A program made the position numbers and the translations under genes. A stretch of 64,000 nt of DNA from Vibrio intestinalis (lineage in GTDB: Bacteria > Pseudomonadota > Gammaproteobacteria > Enterobacterales > Vibrionaceae). The notes beneath the pieces are model-generated. The model was not told the origin of the DNA and ran no database searches. It saw nothing but the letters and a program-made list of their open reading frames with translations. Positions within the stretch are counted from its first letter, which is position 1. Each line of letters begins with the position of its first letter. Shown one piece after another: positions 18,529 through 27,002 of this stretch. The stretch covers positions 40,677-104,676 of the forward strand of contig NZ_JANAVY020000014.1 of the NCBI RefSeq assembly GCF_025195085.2. Direction: 5' to 3'.

Positions 18529-19479
18529 ATGGCGAACAATGTAGCAACTCAAAGCGCCGCTCCTTCTCGTTGGGAGCGATTTACACAATCGGATTTCTTG
18601 TACTACTTCAAGCGCGATAAAGTCGCGATGGCGAGCTTTACTGTGTTCATGATGTTCTTAGTCATGGCATTGGCTGCCCCTATTTTTGCGCCGACCGATC
18701 CCTACGATTTAAGCTCGATTGATATCTTAGATTCAGAGCTACCGCCTGCGTGGATGGAAGGCAGTGATGAGCGTTTTCTATTAGGTACTGATGAACAAGG
18801 GCGCGATATTCTTTCGACCATTTTGTATGGTTCACGCTTGTCTCTTACCATTGGCTTTTTAGCCGTTGGTCTACAGCTGGTTCTAGGTATTGTGATTGGT
18901 TTATCAGCCGGTTACTTCGGTGGTCGTATTGATAGCTTCTTGATGCGTTTTGCTGATGTGCAGCTGTCGTTCTCAACCATGATGGTGGCAATTATCGTAT
19001 CCGCTATATTCAAAGCCAGTTTTGGTAGTGATTTTTATAGCCAATATGCGGTAGTGATGCTGGTGGTGATTATCGGTGTAGCTGAATGGCCTCAATATGC
19101 GCGAACCATTCGAGCCTCAGTACTCGCTGAGAAGAAGAAAGAGTATGTGGAAGCGGCTCGCGTGATGGGCTTTAAAGCGCCGCGCATTATGTTCCGCCAT
19201 ATTCTGCCTAACTGTTTATCACCGATTTTGGTTATCTCAACCGTACAGGTGGCAAATGCCATCATGTCAGAAGCGGCACTTTCCTTCCTAGGATTGGGCT
19301 TGCCCGTTGATCAGCCATCGCTAGGGGCGCTAATCAGTACTGGATTTAACTACATCTTCTCTGGCGCATGGTGGATTACCGCCTTCCCAGGTATTGTGTT
19401 GGTAACTTTAGTGTTGGTAATCAATCTATTAGGTGACTGGTTGCGAGATGTATTTAACCCGAAAATCTATAAAGGGTGA
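18529..19479 (+). CDS. ABC transporter permease, DppC-like
   Basis: A 316-residue permease forming the heterodimer with the preceding one. The N-terminal cytoplasmic segment precedes the first helix (FLVMALAAPIFAPTDPY). The DppC signature LLGTDEQGRDILSTILYGSRLSL and the ATPase-contact loop EYVEAARVMGFKAPRIMFRHILPN are clear. The start is the ATG at 18529, 8 nt after AAAGGAG; an in-frame GTG at 18526 overlaps the previous stop and is less likely. Confidence 0.94.
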   Translation: MANNVATQSAAPSRWERFTQSDFLYYFKRDKVAMASFTVFMMFLVMALAAPIFAPTDPYDLSSIDILDSELPPAWMEGSDERFLLGTDEQGRDILSTILYGSRLSLTIGFLAVGLQLVLGIVIGLSAGYFGGRIDSFLMRFADVQLSFSTMMVAIIVSAIFKASFGSDFYSQYAVVMLVVIIGVAEWPQYARTIRASVLAEKKKEYVEAARVMGFKAPRIMFRHILPNCLSPILVISTVQVANAIMSEAALSFLGLGLPVDQPSLGALISTGFNYIFSGAWWITAFPGIVLVTLVLVINLLGDWLRDVFNPKIYKG

Positions 19480-19518
19480 TCCAATCTAGGGTTTATATCG
19501 AAAATTGACTTAAACTGA

Positions 19519-19547
19519 GAGCCGTAAGAAATTACGGCTCTTTTTTT
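19519..19547 (+). terminator. Terminator of the peptide transporter operon
   Basis: The stem GAGCCGTAA / TTACGGCTC, GAAA loop, seven T. Confidence 0.93.
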
Positions 19548-19613
19548 GCATCGACATTTTGTATACGGCACGACGTCAATAATTACGCAATCGCGAATGA
19601 GTGGAGTTGCAAT

Positions 19614-20654
19614 ATGAAGTTTCAAAGGAACTCTGGTAGAGCCTTGTTATCTAATATAAATATATTTCGCAATGTGGCCCGTGATCAGGCAATGAATAAA
19701 ATAGGTTTATTGGACAATATGGAAACAAACATGGCAATGATGCCATTCAAGCCTCTCGCTAAAGTTTTTTCAGCCTCTTTACTTTGTTTGGCTGCTTTCG
19801 CTGCGCCCGTTCATGCACAAGATTTTTTATGTGATGCGACTCAGGCATCAACTCAAGATTTACCGTTGTTAGATAAGTCCTGCCCAATTGGTAAAGGCTT
19901 ATGGGGTAAGCAACAGCCAAAGGCGCAACAATCTAACTTCTGGATTCAATGTGGGGTATTTGCCAAGCCATTGACAGTGAAAGAAGCCAAAGTGATTTAC
20001 CCGAAGATCTCAACCGACGTGTGGGCGAAAATTGAAGGCCGCAATGCGCGTTGTCTGATTGGTCCATACTCAGATTTTTCAGAGGCTAAGCAAGACCTAG
20101 CCAAGGTAAAAACCATCGCTCGCTACAAAGAAGCGTTTATACGTGAAGTTGCGAAAGGTGCGCCAACTAAACCTCGTCAAGCGGTAGCAAAAGCGCCAGT
20201 GGTTACTAAGCCGAAAGTCGCTGAGTCAAAGCAAGCGGCGACGGTTATTGTGCCACCAAAAGTGGTTAAGCCGGTCGCTCCTGTACCTGTTACTGCGCCA
20301 ACTAAATCCACTCAAGCGGCAAGCGAAATTTCTGTGCGCCGTGAAGCTATCATTGGTGATGTGCAGTTCAAAGTGCCATACATCATGTTTAGCGATGATC
20401 AGTTCTATATGGAGTATGGCTTACCTTGGAATCGTTTCGATTATGATGGTGCTGCGCAAGTATGTCGCCAGCTAGGTATGGGCTTACCAACGGAAGAGCA
20501 ATGGCAGCTATTGCTTGAAGCTAACATAATGAAGGCTAACCAATGGCCAATGCATTTACCTTACTGGGGTGATAAGCGCCGCGGCCTATTTACCAACGGT
20601 AAAGTGACTCAAATTAAAGGCTCATCACTTCTGAATATCATGTGTACTAAGTAG
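19614..20654 (+). CDS. Exported SPOR-domain protein with C-terminal FGE/lectin-like segment
   Basis: A 346-residue protein. A signal peptide (PFKPLAKVFSASLLCLAAFAAPVHA) begins only at about residue 44, so translation may start at the in-frame ATGs near 19719-19743; yet the best ribosome-binding site (GGAG, 7 nt) is before the ATG at 19614. Mature parts are a SPOR-like peptidoglycan-binding repeat (about residues 105-160, FWIQCGVFAKPLTVKEAK...CLIGPYSDFSEAKQDL), a Lys/Pro/Ala linker, and a C-terminal part (AAQVCRQLGMGLPTEEQWQLL) resembling formylglycine-enzyme/C-type-lectin folds. Its own terminator follows. The function is unknown; a septal or cell-wall role is inferred from SPOR. Confidence 0.75.
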   Translation: MKFQRNSGRALLSNINIFRNVARDQAMNKIGLLDNMETNMAMMPFKPLAKVFSASLLCLAAFAAPVHAQDFLCDATQASTQDLPLLDKSCPIGKGLWGKQQPKAQQSNFWIQCGVFAKPLTVKEAKVIYPKISTDVWAKIEGRNARCLIGPYSDFSEAKQDLAKVKTIARYKEAFIREVAKGAPTKPRQAVAKAPVVTKPKVAESKQAATVIVPPKVVKPVAPVPVTAPTKSTQAASEISVRREAIIGDVQFKVPYIMFSDDQFYMEYGLPWNRFDYDGAAQVCRQLGMGLPTEEQWQLLLEANIMKANQWPMHLPYWGDKRRGLFTNGKVTQIKGSSLLNIMCTK

Positions 20655-20673
20655 TGAATCAGAGCCTGAAACG

Positions 20674-20703
20674 AAAAGCAGACCAATGTGGTCTGCTTTT
20701 TTG
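20674..20703 (+). terminator. Terminator of the SPOR gene
   Basis: The stem AAAAGCAGACC / GGTCTGCTTTT followed by T. Confidence 0.92.
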
Positions 20704-20710
20704 TTCTGCT

Positions 20711-20737
20711 ATAAAAAAGCCCCGCCAAAGCGGGGCT
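20711..20737 (-). terminator. Terminator of the lipoprotein gene on the - strand
   Basis: The stem AGCCCCGC / GCGGGGCT with six T on the - strand side, 29 bp past the lipoprotein stop. Confidence 0.92.
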
Positions 20738-20765
20738 GGTTGTAATGAGGTTATCTCGCAGATGA

Positions 20766-23243
20766 TTAGTCTTCGTTTGCAGTACCTGTCCACTCGATGT
20801 TGAACTTCACTGATTCGATATACTCACCTTGGTCTTTAGAGCTGTTTTCTGCTGTTTTAACGTAGCCAATTACGCTGTAAACATTACCGACAGTCAATTT
20901 TTGTGGGATATCGAAGTCGATATTTGAGTACCAAACACCGTTCTCTTCTGAGTTACTACACTCAAAGTTGTGACCACCAAAAGGAGTACTTCTTACAACA
21001 CCAATATCGTCTCCAGTAATTGCAAAGCTGTGGAAAAATTCACTCAGGTATTCACATTTAATATCTTGGTTCGGGTCATCGAATGAGATATCGGCATCAG
21101 AAGTATTGATATCTTCACCATCAAAGTCACGCTCGTTTGATAAGGCAATAGACACTTGGCCTAGGTTCCACATGTTTACTTCTTCACCAGGGAAGTGGTA
21201 AGTAAATCCTCGACCGTAACCATCGTCATCAGACTTAACGTTTAGGCGAGCTTCTGCATCTGCTTTATCAGTAAAGTAAACATAACGCTCAGAGAAGATT
21301 TGATTGCTGTCATCTTCAACGCTGTCGTAGCTAGTTACGATTGTTAGTGCGCCCTTAGCGATATCATCTGAATCATCAGCGATTGTGATGGTATGTGTCT
21401 CAGACAGTTCTTGGCTTTCACCTTTAGGTGTCCATTTGAATGTAATCTCAGCATCGCCGTTGTCGTTAATAACGTAAGTTGATTGATCGACTTGAGTTGT
21501 CGGCTCTGAACACTGAGTGCGATTGTCTTGTGAACGTTCATTGAAGTAAACGATACCATCCTCTAGTTTTATTGAGTCACACCAAACGCGAGAGTAATCT
21601 TTGCCATCTGTGTCATCGCCATCATCGCTACCGTGCTCTAGTAGGTACCATGTTTTACCTTCTAGTGGGTTTGGCTCCGGTTCTGGTTCTTCTGCAATTG
21701 CTGGAACGTCCAGAGTCACAACCTGTTCTAAGCCTGTTTCTTTATCTCTAGCTGTAAACCAGATCTTGTAATCTAGACCGGTGTCTTCGCTTGATAATTT
21801 AGGTGTGCCAAACAGTTCGATAGTCTCGTTGCCAGGGTTCTGATGAAGTTCTAGTGCATTCGAGTGTAAGTTTGTCTTAACGTAGATATCAAGTTCGTTA
21901 TCACTGTTGAATAGGCCTGAGTAGCTGACTGTGTAGATAGGGTTATTTGTATCAACTGCTTGGCCTTCAACTAATTCCCATTGCTCAATTGTGTCTTCGA
22001 TTTGCTCTAGTACGTCAGTAACTTCTGGAGCCGTAGCTTGACCTTTATCTACTTCTAATTCGAAACGTGCAGAAACGACAAGCTTAGAATTCACATCGGA
22101 GCTTTCTCTTAGCTCAATTGTGATATCGAACTCTCCAGCTTTTTCGATCTTTTTAGATGGGCTAACGCCTAAGTAGAGCTTGCTTTTGTCGCCATCAGGG
22201 TTTCCTAGGCCAACATCAATATTTGAACCTGTTAGCGCAGAGGTAGATGCGTTAGAAATAAAGAAGTTGTCAGGGTTAATAACAATGCCTTGACCAGCAT
22301 TTTCAAATAGCTTACTGATATCGAGTGCATTGATTAAGTAGTCGCTAGAACCGTTATCACCTAGCTCTAGGTCCAGATCATCAAATGATTTCTCTACGGT
22401 TTCATATACTTTGTGGTTTACTACTGTTTTGTAAGTTGGTACTTCTGGTGTGCCGCCTTGATCAGCAGGTACGCCATCGACAGGTACAACTAGGCTAGGA
22501 TCATTAATGTCTAGGCTGTCATCAGCAGCGATGCTATCTGCTAGTTCTTTTGCGTCTTTGGCTACATCTGTTGCTTTATTTTCGTAGTCAACATTGGTAT
22601 CAGCTTTGGTGGCGGTTAGAATTTGAGCCGTTTTGTGCAGTACAGCAGCGTCATTATCACCATTATCCGCATCTGCGACGAAATCTGAGTAAGGGTCAAG
22701 TTCTGTGACACCTAAGCTAGTTTCAACGCTAGTAATTGCTTCTGCTTCAGTTGCACCTTTACCCATTTCGATAGCAACTAGATCTGTAATTGGGGAGATT
22801 ACATCAGAAGATTTAGGCGCTCGAAATACTACTTCGTGTTCCATGGCTTGACCGGGTAAGTCCATGTCAACAGTATAAATACCCGCATATTTTTGAGCAT
22901 CGATCTCGATCAGCTTGTCTTGAGCAGAAAGCCCCGAGGATGGAACGAAGCCAGGAACTACGGTTTGAACAGCGATGGATTGACCGTCTTCAATAGTAAC
23001 GTTGCTCAGAGGTACTTGACCCTTTGCATCAGTTAAGCCGATTAGTACGTCGCCACTATTGTGATCCCAAACGCCATTGTTGTTTTTATCGATGAATACC
23101 ACTGCATTTTTAAAGTAACCATCAAATGCTGTGATCATTGAGCCGCTTGGAGATGTGCCATTATCATCTGAGCCACCATCGCTACCACCACAACCGGTTA
23201 GAGCAATAGCAACAGACGCTGCAAGTAAACTGATTTTTTTCAT
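20766..23243 (-). CDS. Large acidic lipoprotein, paralogue of the neighbouring exported protein
   Basis: An 825-residue protein with a lipoprotein signal (lipobox LTGC, Cys18) and a Gly/Ser/Asp linker. The next part (about 35-130) reads DGYFKNAVVFIDKNNNGVWDHNSGDVLIG, a Ca-binding-like loop in a prealbumin-like fold, followed by a helical stretch (about 170-240). A cadherin-like beta region lies near 280-540. The final ~290 residues start LEGKTWYLLEH and match in layout the last ~290 residues of the upstream exported protein (LEGDILYRLET). It is very acidic. It has its own upstream region after a terminator, so it may have a separate sigma-factor-dependent promoter. I do not recognise a named family; an envelope role is inferred. 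Confidence 0.8.
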   Translation of the reverse strand: MKKISLLAASVAIALTGCGGSDGGSDDNGTSPSGSMITAFDGYFKNAVVFIDKNNNGVWDHNSGDVLIGLTDAKGQVPLSNVTIEDGQSIAVQTVVPGFVPSSGLSAQDKLIEIDAQKYAGIYTVDMDLPGQAMEHEVVFRAPKSSDVISPITDLVAIEMGKGATEAEAITSVETSLGVTELDPYSDFVADADNGDNDAAVLHKTAQILTATKADTNVDYENKATDVAKDAKELADSIAADDSLDINDPSLVVPVDGVPADQGGTPEVPTYKTVVNHKVYETVEKSFDDLDLELGDNGSSDYLINALDISKLFENAGQGIVINPDNFFISNASTSALTGSNIDVGLGNPDGDKSKLYLGVSPSKKIEKAGEFDITIELRESSDVNSKLVVSARFELEVDKGQATAPEVTDVLEQIEDTIEQWELVEGQAVDTNNPIYTVSYSGLFNSDNELDIYVKTNLHSNALELHQNPGNETIELFGTPKLSSEDTGLDYKIWFTARDKETGLEQVVTLDVPAIAEEPEPEPNPLEGKTWYLLEHGSDDGDDTDGKDYSRVWCDSIKLEDGIVYFNERSQDNRTQCSEPTTQVDQSTYVINDNGDAEITFKWTPKGESQELSETHTITIADDSDDIAKGALTIVTSYDSVEDDSNQIFSERYVYFTDKADAEARLNVKSDDDGYGRGFTYHFPGEEVNMWNLGQVSIALSNERDFDGEDINTSDADISFDDPNQDIKCEYLSEFFHSFAITGDDIGVVRSTPFGGHNFECSNSEENGVWYSNIDFDIPQKLTVGNVYSVIGYVKTAENSSKDQGEYIESVKFNIEWTGTANED

Positions 23244-23366
23244 TCTGAATAGTCCCTTTGTATCTAACTAACTTATTTTTCAACCGGTTAGTTCTTTAGT
23301 TTATTTGGTTAAAAAAACGACCAATTTTTAGCGAACAAAGCAATAGAATTCAAGGGACGAAAAACA

Positions 23367-23406
23367 ATTAAAAAACCGCAAAAAAAGTTCTATTTTTTTG
23401 CGGTTG
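23367..23406 (-). terminator. Terminator after the kinase/sigma operon
   Basis: A 13-bp stem (AACCGCAAAAAAA / TTTTTTTGCGGTT) with a 6-nt loop, followed on the - strand by T. It separates the operon from the large lipoprotein gene. The remaining 120 bp to that gene contain AACCGGTT (23282-23289, inside the motif CAACCGGTTAG) and the likely lipoprotein promoter. Confidence 0.88.
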
Positions 23407-23409
23407 TTG

Positions 23410-24969
23410 TTAAGGTTTTTTTTCAGAGTAAGTTAGGTTGATTTTTAACTCTTCGATTCGATCGGCAAATTGCGGCTTTGGTTTAAGAATGTAGCTATAT
23501 ACTTCACCGGGAACAAACTCATCGAAGGGGGAATATGTTAAGTCAAAAGCTAGTGAAGTTTGACCTGTGCTAGGGTTACTGACGTATTCTAGGCAGTCGA
23601 TATTGAAGCTAGGATCACTAGGCGTTGTCGTAGAAATGATTTCAATGCCATATTTCCCTTGGCCGCCTAACACACCATTTTGATATAAATGGGCAATTTG
23701 GTGGCAGCGTAAGCTTTGGTTGCTAGTTTGAATATTTAAATCTGAATCTGTTGTCTCGCCATTCGGGCCTGCAATATCAGGCTTATGGTCGAAGATGTAA
23801 TTTCCGACCTGGGTTAATAGATATTCATCGCTGTTTATAGGGATAAGGTAGTCTAGCCAATCATATTGATATGGGTATTGTCCCGTAATCCCATTAATCC
23901 TTCTTTCCATGCTCGCGCGATGCTTTTGTATGGTATAGCTTTCATAATGTTGCCCATCATGCACAGTGACAAAGTAATTTGTTACTCCTTGATGCTGAGC
24001 TGAATCGTAGCTTTTTTTTATTATCCAAGTTTGTTGGGCGTCAAACGCAGATCTTTGACTGGTAACTTTAAGGTTATCCCCTTGTACCTCATAGTGGCCA
24101 ATGAGTTCTAATTCTTCTACTTCTGGGCATCGCGTTTTGTTGGTAGCGGCTGCAAAGTATACTTCATGGTTCGTAAACTTGAACGCCTCACAATAGACCA
24201 CTTCATAATAAGTTGGGTGTCCTGCGAAGTTTTGAGTGGTTTCTAAACGATAGAGAATGTCCCCTTCAAGTGGGCTTATTGCCGCTATTGGTAACTCTGA
24301 TGATGGCAAAAGAAATTGGGCGGTTACCCATTGATTGTCTTGAGCTTGGTTGTCGGTTGCGGAAATGCTTAATTGTTGCTGACGTGCAGATATGCTAGGA
24401 ATCCCAGTAACAGAGAGTAAAGAGCCTGAGCCTGATAATTTTAAGTCTCCGTTGCTTATTATCGCTCTGGTTGATAGCAGATCGTTTTCTTTATCTTCAA
24501 ACAAGTCGGCAATATTAATGGAGTACGAGATGGGACTACCTGCAGTCAGTGTCCACTTATCAATTTCGTTTTGGATTCGGTATTGGGCATCTGTGTTTAT
24601 TGTCGGTTTTTGATTGCTTTGGATATCGATGGATAAGCTGGATGCGCTATTTATAGTTACAGTTTGGCTTTGCCAATCAGTTTGAACTAATGAATACAGT
24701 GTTGGGTCGTCTTGTCCGCGTAACAATTCTGTTGATGGTTGTTCGGAGTTATTCGCTTCTTTTTCGGCCTCAGAATTAGAAGCGTCATAGCTAGAGTTAG
24801 CCATGTTTTTTACGTGATTGGTGTTTCCCAAGCTCTTATTAGCCGTTGCTACTGGGCTCTCTGCAACATTGGTCAATGAATCAGAGCCAGTGTGGCTTTC
24901 AGCAGGAAATAAGCACCAACCTGCGACTGCTATGGCCGCAGTTGTTGCAATGAGGTAGTGCTTTTTCAT
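23410..24969 (-). CDS. Exported protein of the kinase/sigma-factor operon
   Basis: A 519-residue protein with an N-terminal hydrophobic segment (about 6-22), acting as signal peptide or anchor; the Cys in AGWC is not a proper lipobox because Trp precedes it. A Ser/Asn/Glu-rich linker follows. Residues ~125-225 form a cadherin-like beta domain (WTLTAGSPISYSINIADLFEDKEN) and ~235-519 share the layout of the C-terminal part of the 825-residue lipoprotein downstream, including paired Cys positions (VVYCEAFKF, NKTRCPE, SLRCHQ, FNIDCLE). The gene starts 7 bp after the sigma-factor stop and so is in its operon. The function is unknown. Confidence 0.8.
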   Translation of the reverse strand: MKKHYLIATTAAIAVAGWCLFPAESHTGSDSLTNVAESPVATANKSLGNTNHVKNMANSSYDASNSEAEKEANNSEQPSTELLRGQDDPTLYSLVQTDWQSQTVTINSASSLSIDIQSNQKPTINTDAQYRIQNEIDKWTLTAGSPISYSINIADLFEDKENDLLSTRAIISNGDLKLSGSGSLLSVTGIPSISARQQQLSISATDNQAQDNQWVTAQFLLPSSELPIAAISPLEGDILYRLETTQNFAGHPTYYEVVYCEAFKFTNHEVYFAAATNKTRCPEVEELELIGHYEVQGDNLKVTSQRSAFDAQQTWIIKKSYDSAQHQGVTNYFVTVHDGQHYESYTIQKHRASMERRINGITGQYPYQYDWLDYLIPINSDEYLLTQVGNYIFDHKPDIAGPNGETTDSDLNIQTSNQSLRCHQIAHLYQNGVLGGQGKYGIEIISTTTPSDPSFNIDCLEYVSNPSTGQTSLAFDLTYSPFDEFVPGEVYSYILKPKPQFADRIEELKINLTYSEKKP

Positions 24970-24976
24970 TAGTTCG

Positions 24977-25546
24977 TTATGCCATCCGAGCTTGAAGCCA
25001 ACTGCGAGAAAATTTGAGGTCTTTTTCCACTAAGCTAGAGCTGCACTCTAGCAGCTGTCCAATTTCATTGTTTTTTAAACCCATGAGATATTTAAGTTTG
25101 ATAGCGTTGGATTGACGAGGGTAACGAACGCTAAAGTTATCTAGAGCTTGGTCGACTACAAACAGTTCTTCAAATGCTTGATGATGCTGATTTTGTAATT
25201 CTCCATCTTCTTCATTTTGTCTTTTTTTTGCGAGTTGAAATCGTGCGTTGTCTACTAATATTTGGCGCATAACTTTTGCAGCCATCAAGTAAAATTCTCG
25301 TTGTGAGCGAACTTCTTTTAGATCGAATTGTGCCAGTTTTAAGTAGGCGTCATGGATAAGTGCCGTTGTGCTATTGACGCTATCTAATAGCACTTTGTTT
25401 TCATCGCCATGTTTGCGTGCGCAGCGTTCTCTCTCTTGTTGAGCTATTTTCCGAAGTTGCAAGTAAGCAAATTGGTAGAGTTTATTTTCGGCTTGTTTGT
25501 CGCCAGCTTGCCACTGCTGAATGATGTTTGTTAATGATGACGCCAT
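24977..25546 (-). CDS. ecfP: ECF sigma factor partnered with a Ser/Thr kinase (EcfP-like)
   Basis: A 189-residue ECF-type sigma factor. Region 2 covers about residues 1-110, with STTALIHDAYLKL (residues 59-71) and FYLMAAKVMRQILVDNAR; region 4 is ~130-189 with the helix-turn-helix LKNNEIGQLLECSSSLVEKDLK. No anti-sigma gene is present; instead a membrane Ser/Thr kinase is two genes upstream. This is the ECF43 arrangement described in V. parahaemolyticus, where kinase PknT phosphorylates a threonine of region 2 of EcfP to allow core RNA polymerase binding and polymyxin resistance. Thr60/Thr61 here are the obvious candidate acceptors; that equivalence is inferred, not aligned. Confidence 0.82.
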   Translation of the reverse strand: MASSLTNIIQQWQAGDKQAENKLYQFAYLQLRKIAQQERERCARKHGDENKVLLDSVNSTTALIHDAYLKLAQFDLKEVRSQREFYLMAAKVMRQILVDNARFQLAKKRQNEEDGELQNQHHQAFEELFVVDQALDNFSVRYPRQSNAIKLKYLMGLKNNEIGQLLECSSSLVEKDLKFSRSWLQARMA

Positions 25547-25547
25547 T

Positions 25548-27002
25548 TTAAATTTGTACTCCGCTTACTTTTACGAATTCAGATATGGTATGGGTATCGA
25601 GTTTATCTGAGCCATCTTGATTTTTAGATACAGTTTGCTGATAGCGATAAAGAATGCCTTGATCCCAGTGTTTTCCCGCGGGGAGGTATTCCCATGTAGT
25701 AAGCTTTGGAGCTGCACTGTTTGTGGGATACCAACGAACGGCGATATTGAGTTGCTCGATAGCGGCTTTACTTGAATTTTTAGTTACCCACCACATGTCC
25801 GAATAATTATGAGTAACCACCTGTTTGTAGTCAGAAATTTGTTGGGGGCACTCGGAGTTATCCGGTATAGCTGATTTTACTTCCCCTTGATGAATCAGCA
25901 AGCATGTTTCTTCCGCTTTAGTTTCTTTATAAGTCGTTTGTTTCCAGACACCTTCATAAGGAACTTGAGTATGATGTGTCAGAGGGTAAGTGAACCAGAT
26001 TTGTTCAGATTTGTTTTGATGGTGAATATGCTCTGTTTTACCAAGTCCTTGGCTTTTCTCCATCAATAATTGAGTGGTTGGGTCAAAATTGATAGCCAAT
26101 GAACGATATTTCCAATCACCATCGTCGTTAAAATCGTCAATGGCAAAGCCATTTAGGTCATTTCGTTTGCAGCCTTCGGCTGCACAGCCAACGATGCCAT
26201 AATAATCATCTATTTCTTTGAGCGGCCAATGAAGAGTTTCTGTATTTGATGAAGGTTTTAAATTACAGCCATTGAAATGGTCACCAACACTTGGGTATTC
26301 GATAACCTCTTTACTAGTGACTTCGTAAAGAAGCTTGCCAATAGGAGGGTTGTATTTAGGGTGTTTGCGTAGCCTCAAATCATAAGCACATACTCGGCCC
26401 GCATAATCACGTTTCTTGATGATGATATTACTCATTTGTTTGTTTAACGGGGCAAAAATTATTTCATCAGACGCAAAGTGTTCTTCAATGTATTTTTGGC
26501 TTTGGTTTAAATGGTTTACAGCTTGTTTCGCAGATACCAAGTTAACATGGAGGCTTTTTGCATCTTCAAGACTCAGAGTGTTGAGGTCGATGTGCTGTAA
26601 TTTACGTTGAAACTCAGGGCTGGAGAGTAGATCACTTACTAACAATATCTCTTGTTGATCTTGTGGTGTGCTATCTAATGACAACAGTAATCGCGTCATA
26701 TTGATGCTGCGGCTAGGTTTGGTTGTTGCAAGCGTAGGGGTAATGATTTTTTGGCTAGATAACTGGCTTAGTAGATAACTGTTTTCATTAGAACCCAGGT
26801 AAAAGCTAATGACATCGCCTTGTTTGAAGTTAAAGGCTCCTTTGTTTGTAGTACCAGTTAAGTTTGAACTGGTTTTGTAGAATAAGCCTGTTACAGGAGC
26901 ATCAATAAAGTAGCCAGTTTGTATTTCATCCCCAGCCAAAGCGGGTGTATTCGTAGCTATGGCCGAAAGTGCAAGTAGTGAGGTATAGGCTGTTTTTTTC
27001 AT
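25548..27002 (-). CDS. Exported protein between kinase and sigma factor
   Basis: A 484-residue protein with a clear signal peptide (about 1-23, cleavage after ALA). The mature N terminus GYFIDAPVTGLFYKTSSNLTGTTNKGAFNFKQGDVISFYLG is a beta module seen at the start of many Vibrio/Shewanella secreted proteins. The rest holds Cys-containing beta-rich segments (CAYDLRLRKH, GCNLKP, CAAEGCKRND) with FAIDDFNDDGDW, a possible Ca-binding loop. It overlaps the kinase stop by ATGA and ends 1 bp before the sigma-factor start, so the three are translationally coupled. It may be the extracytoplasmic sensor or ligand-binding partner of the kinase; that is inference. Confidence 0.8.
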   Translation of the reverse strand: MKKTAYTSLLALSAIATNTPALAGDEIQTGYFIDAPVTGLFYKTSSNLTGTTNKGAFNFKQGDVISFYLGSNENSYLLSQLSSQKIITPTLATTKPSRSINMTRLLLSLDSTPQDQQEILLVSDLLSSPEFQRKLQHIDLNTLSLEDAKSLHVNLVSAKQAVNHLNQSQKYIEEHFASDEIIFAPLNKQMSNIIIKKRDYAGRVCAYDLRLRKHPKYNPPIGKLLYEVTSKEVIEYPSVGDHFNGCNLKPSSNTETLHWPLKEIDDYYGIVGCAAEGCKRNDLNGFAIDDFNDDGDWKYRSLAINFDPTTQLLMEKSQGLGKTEHIHHQNKSEQIWFTYPLTHHTQVPYEGVWKQTTYKETKAEETCLLIHQGEVKSAIPDNSECPQQISDYKQVVTHNYSDMWWVTKNSSKAAIEQLNIAVRWYPTNSAAPKLTTWEYLPAGKHWDQGILYRYQQTVSKNQDGSDKLDTHTISEFVKVSGVQI

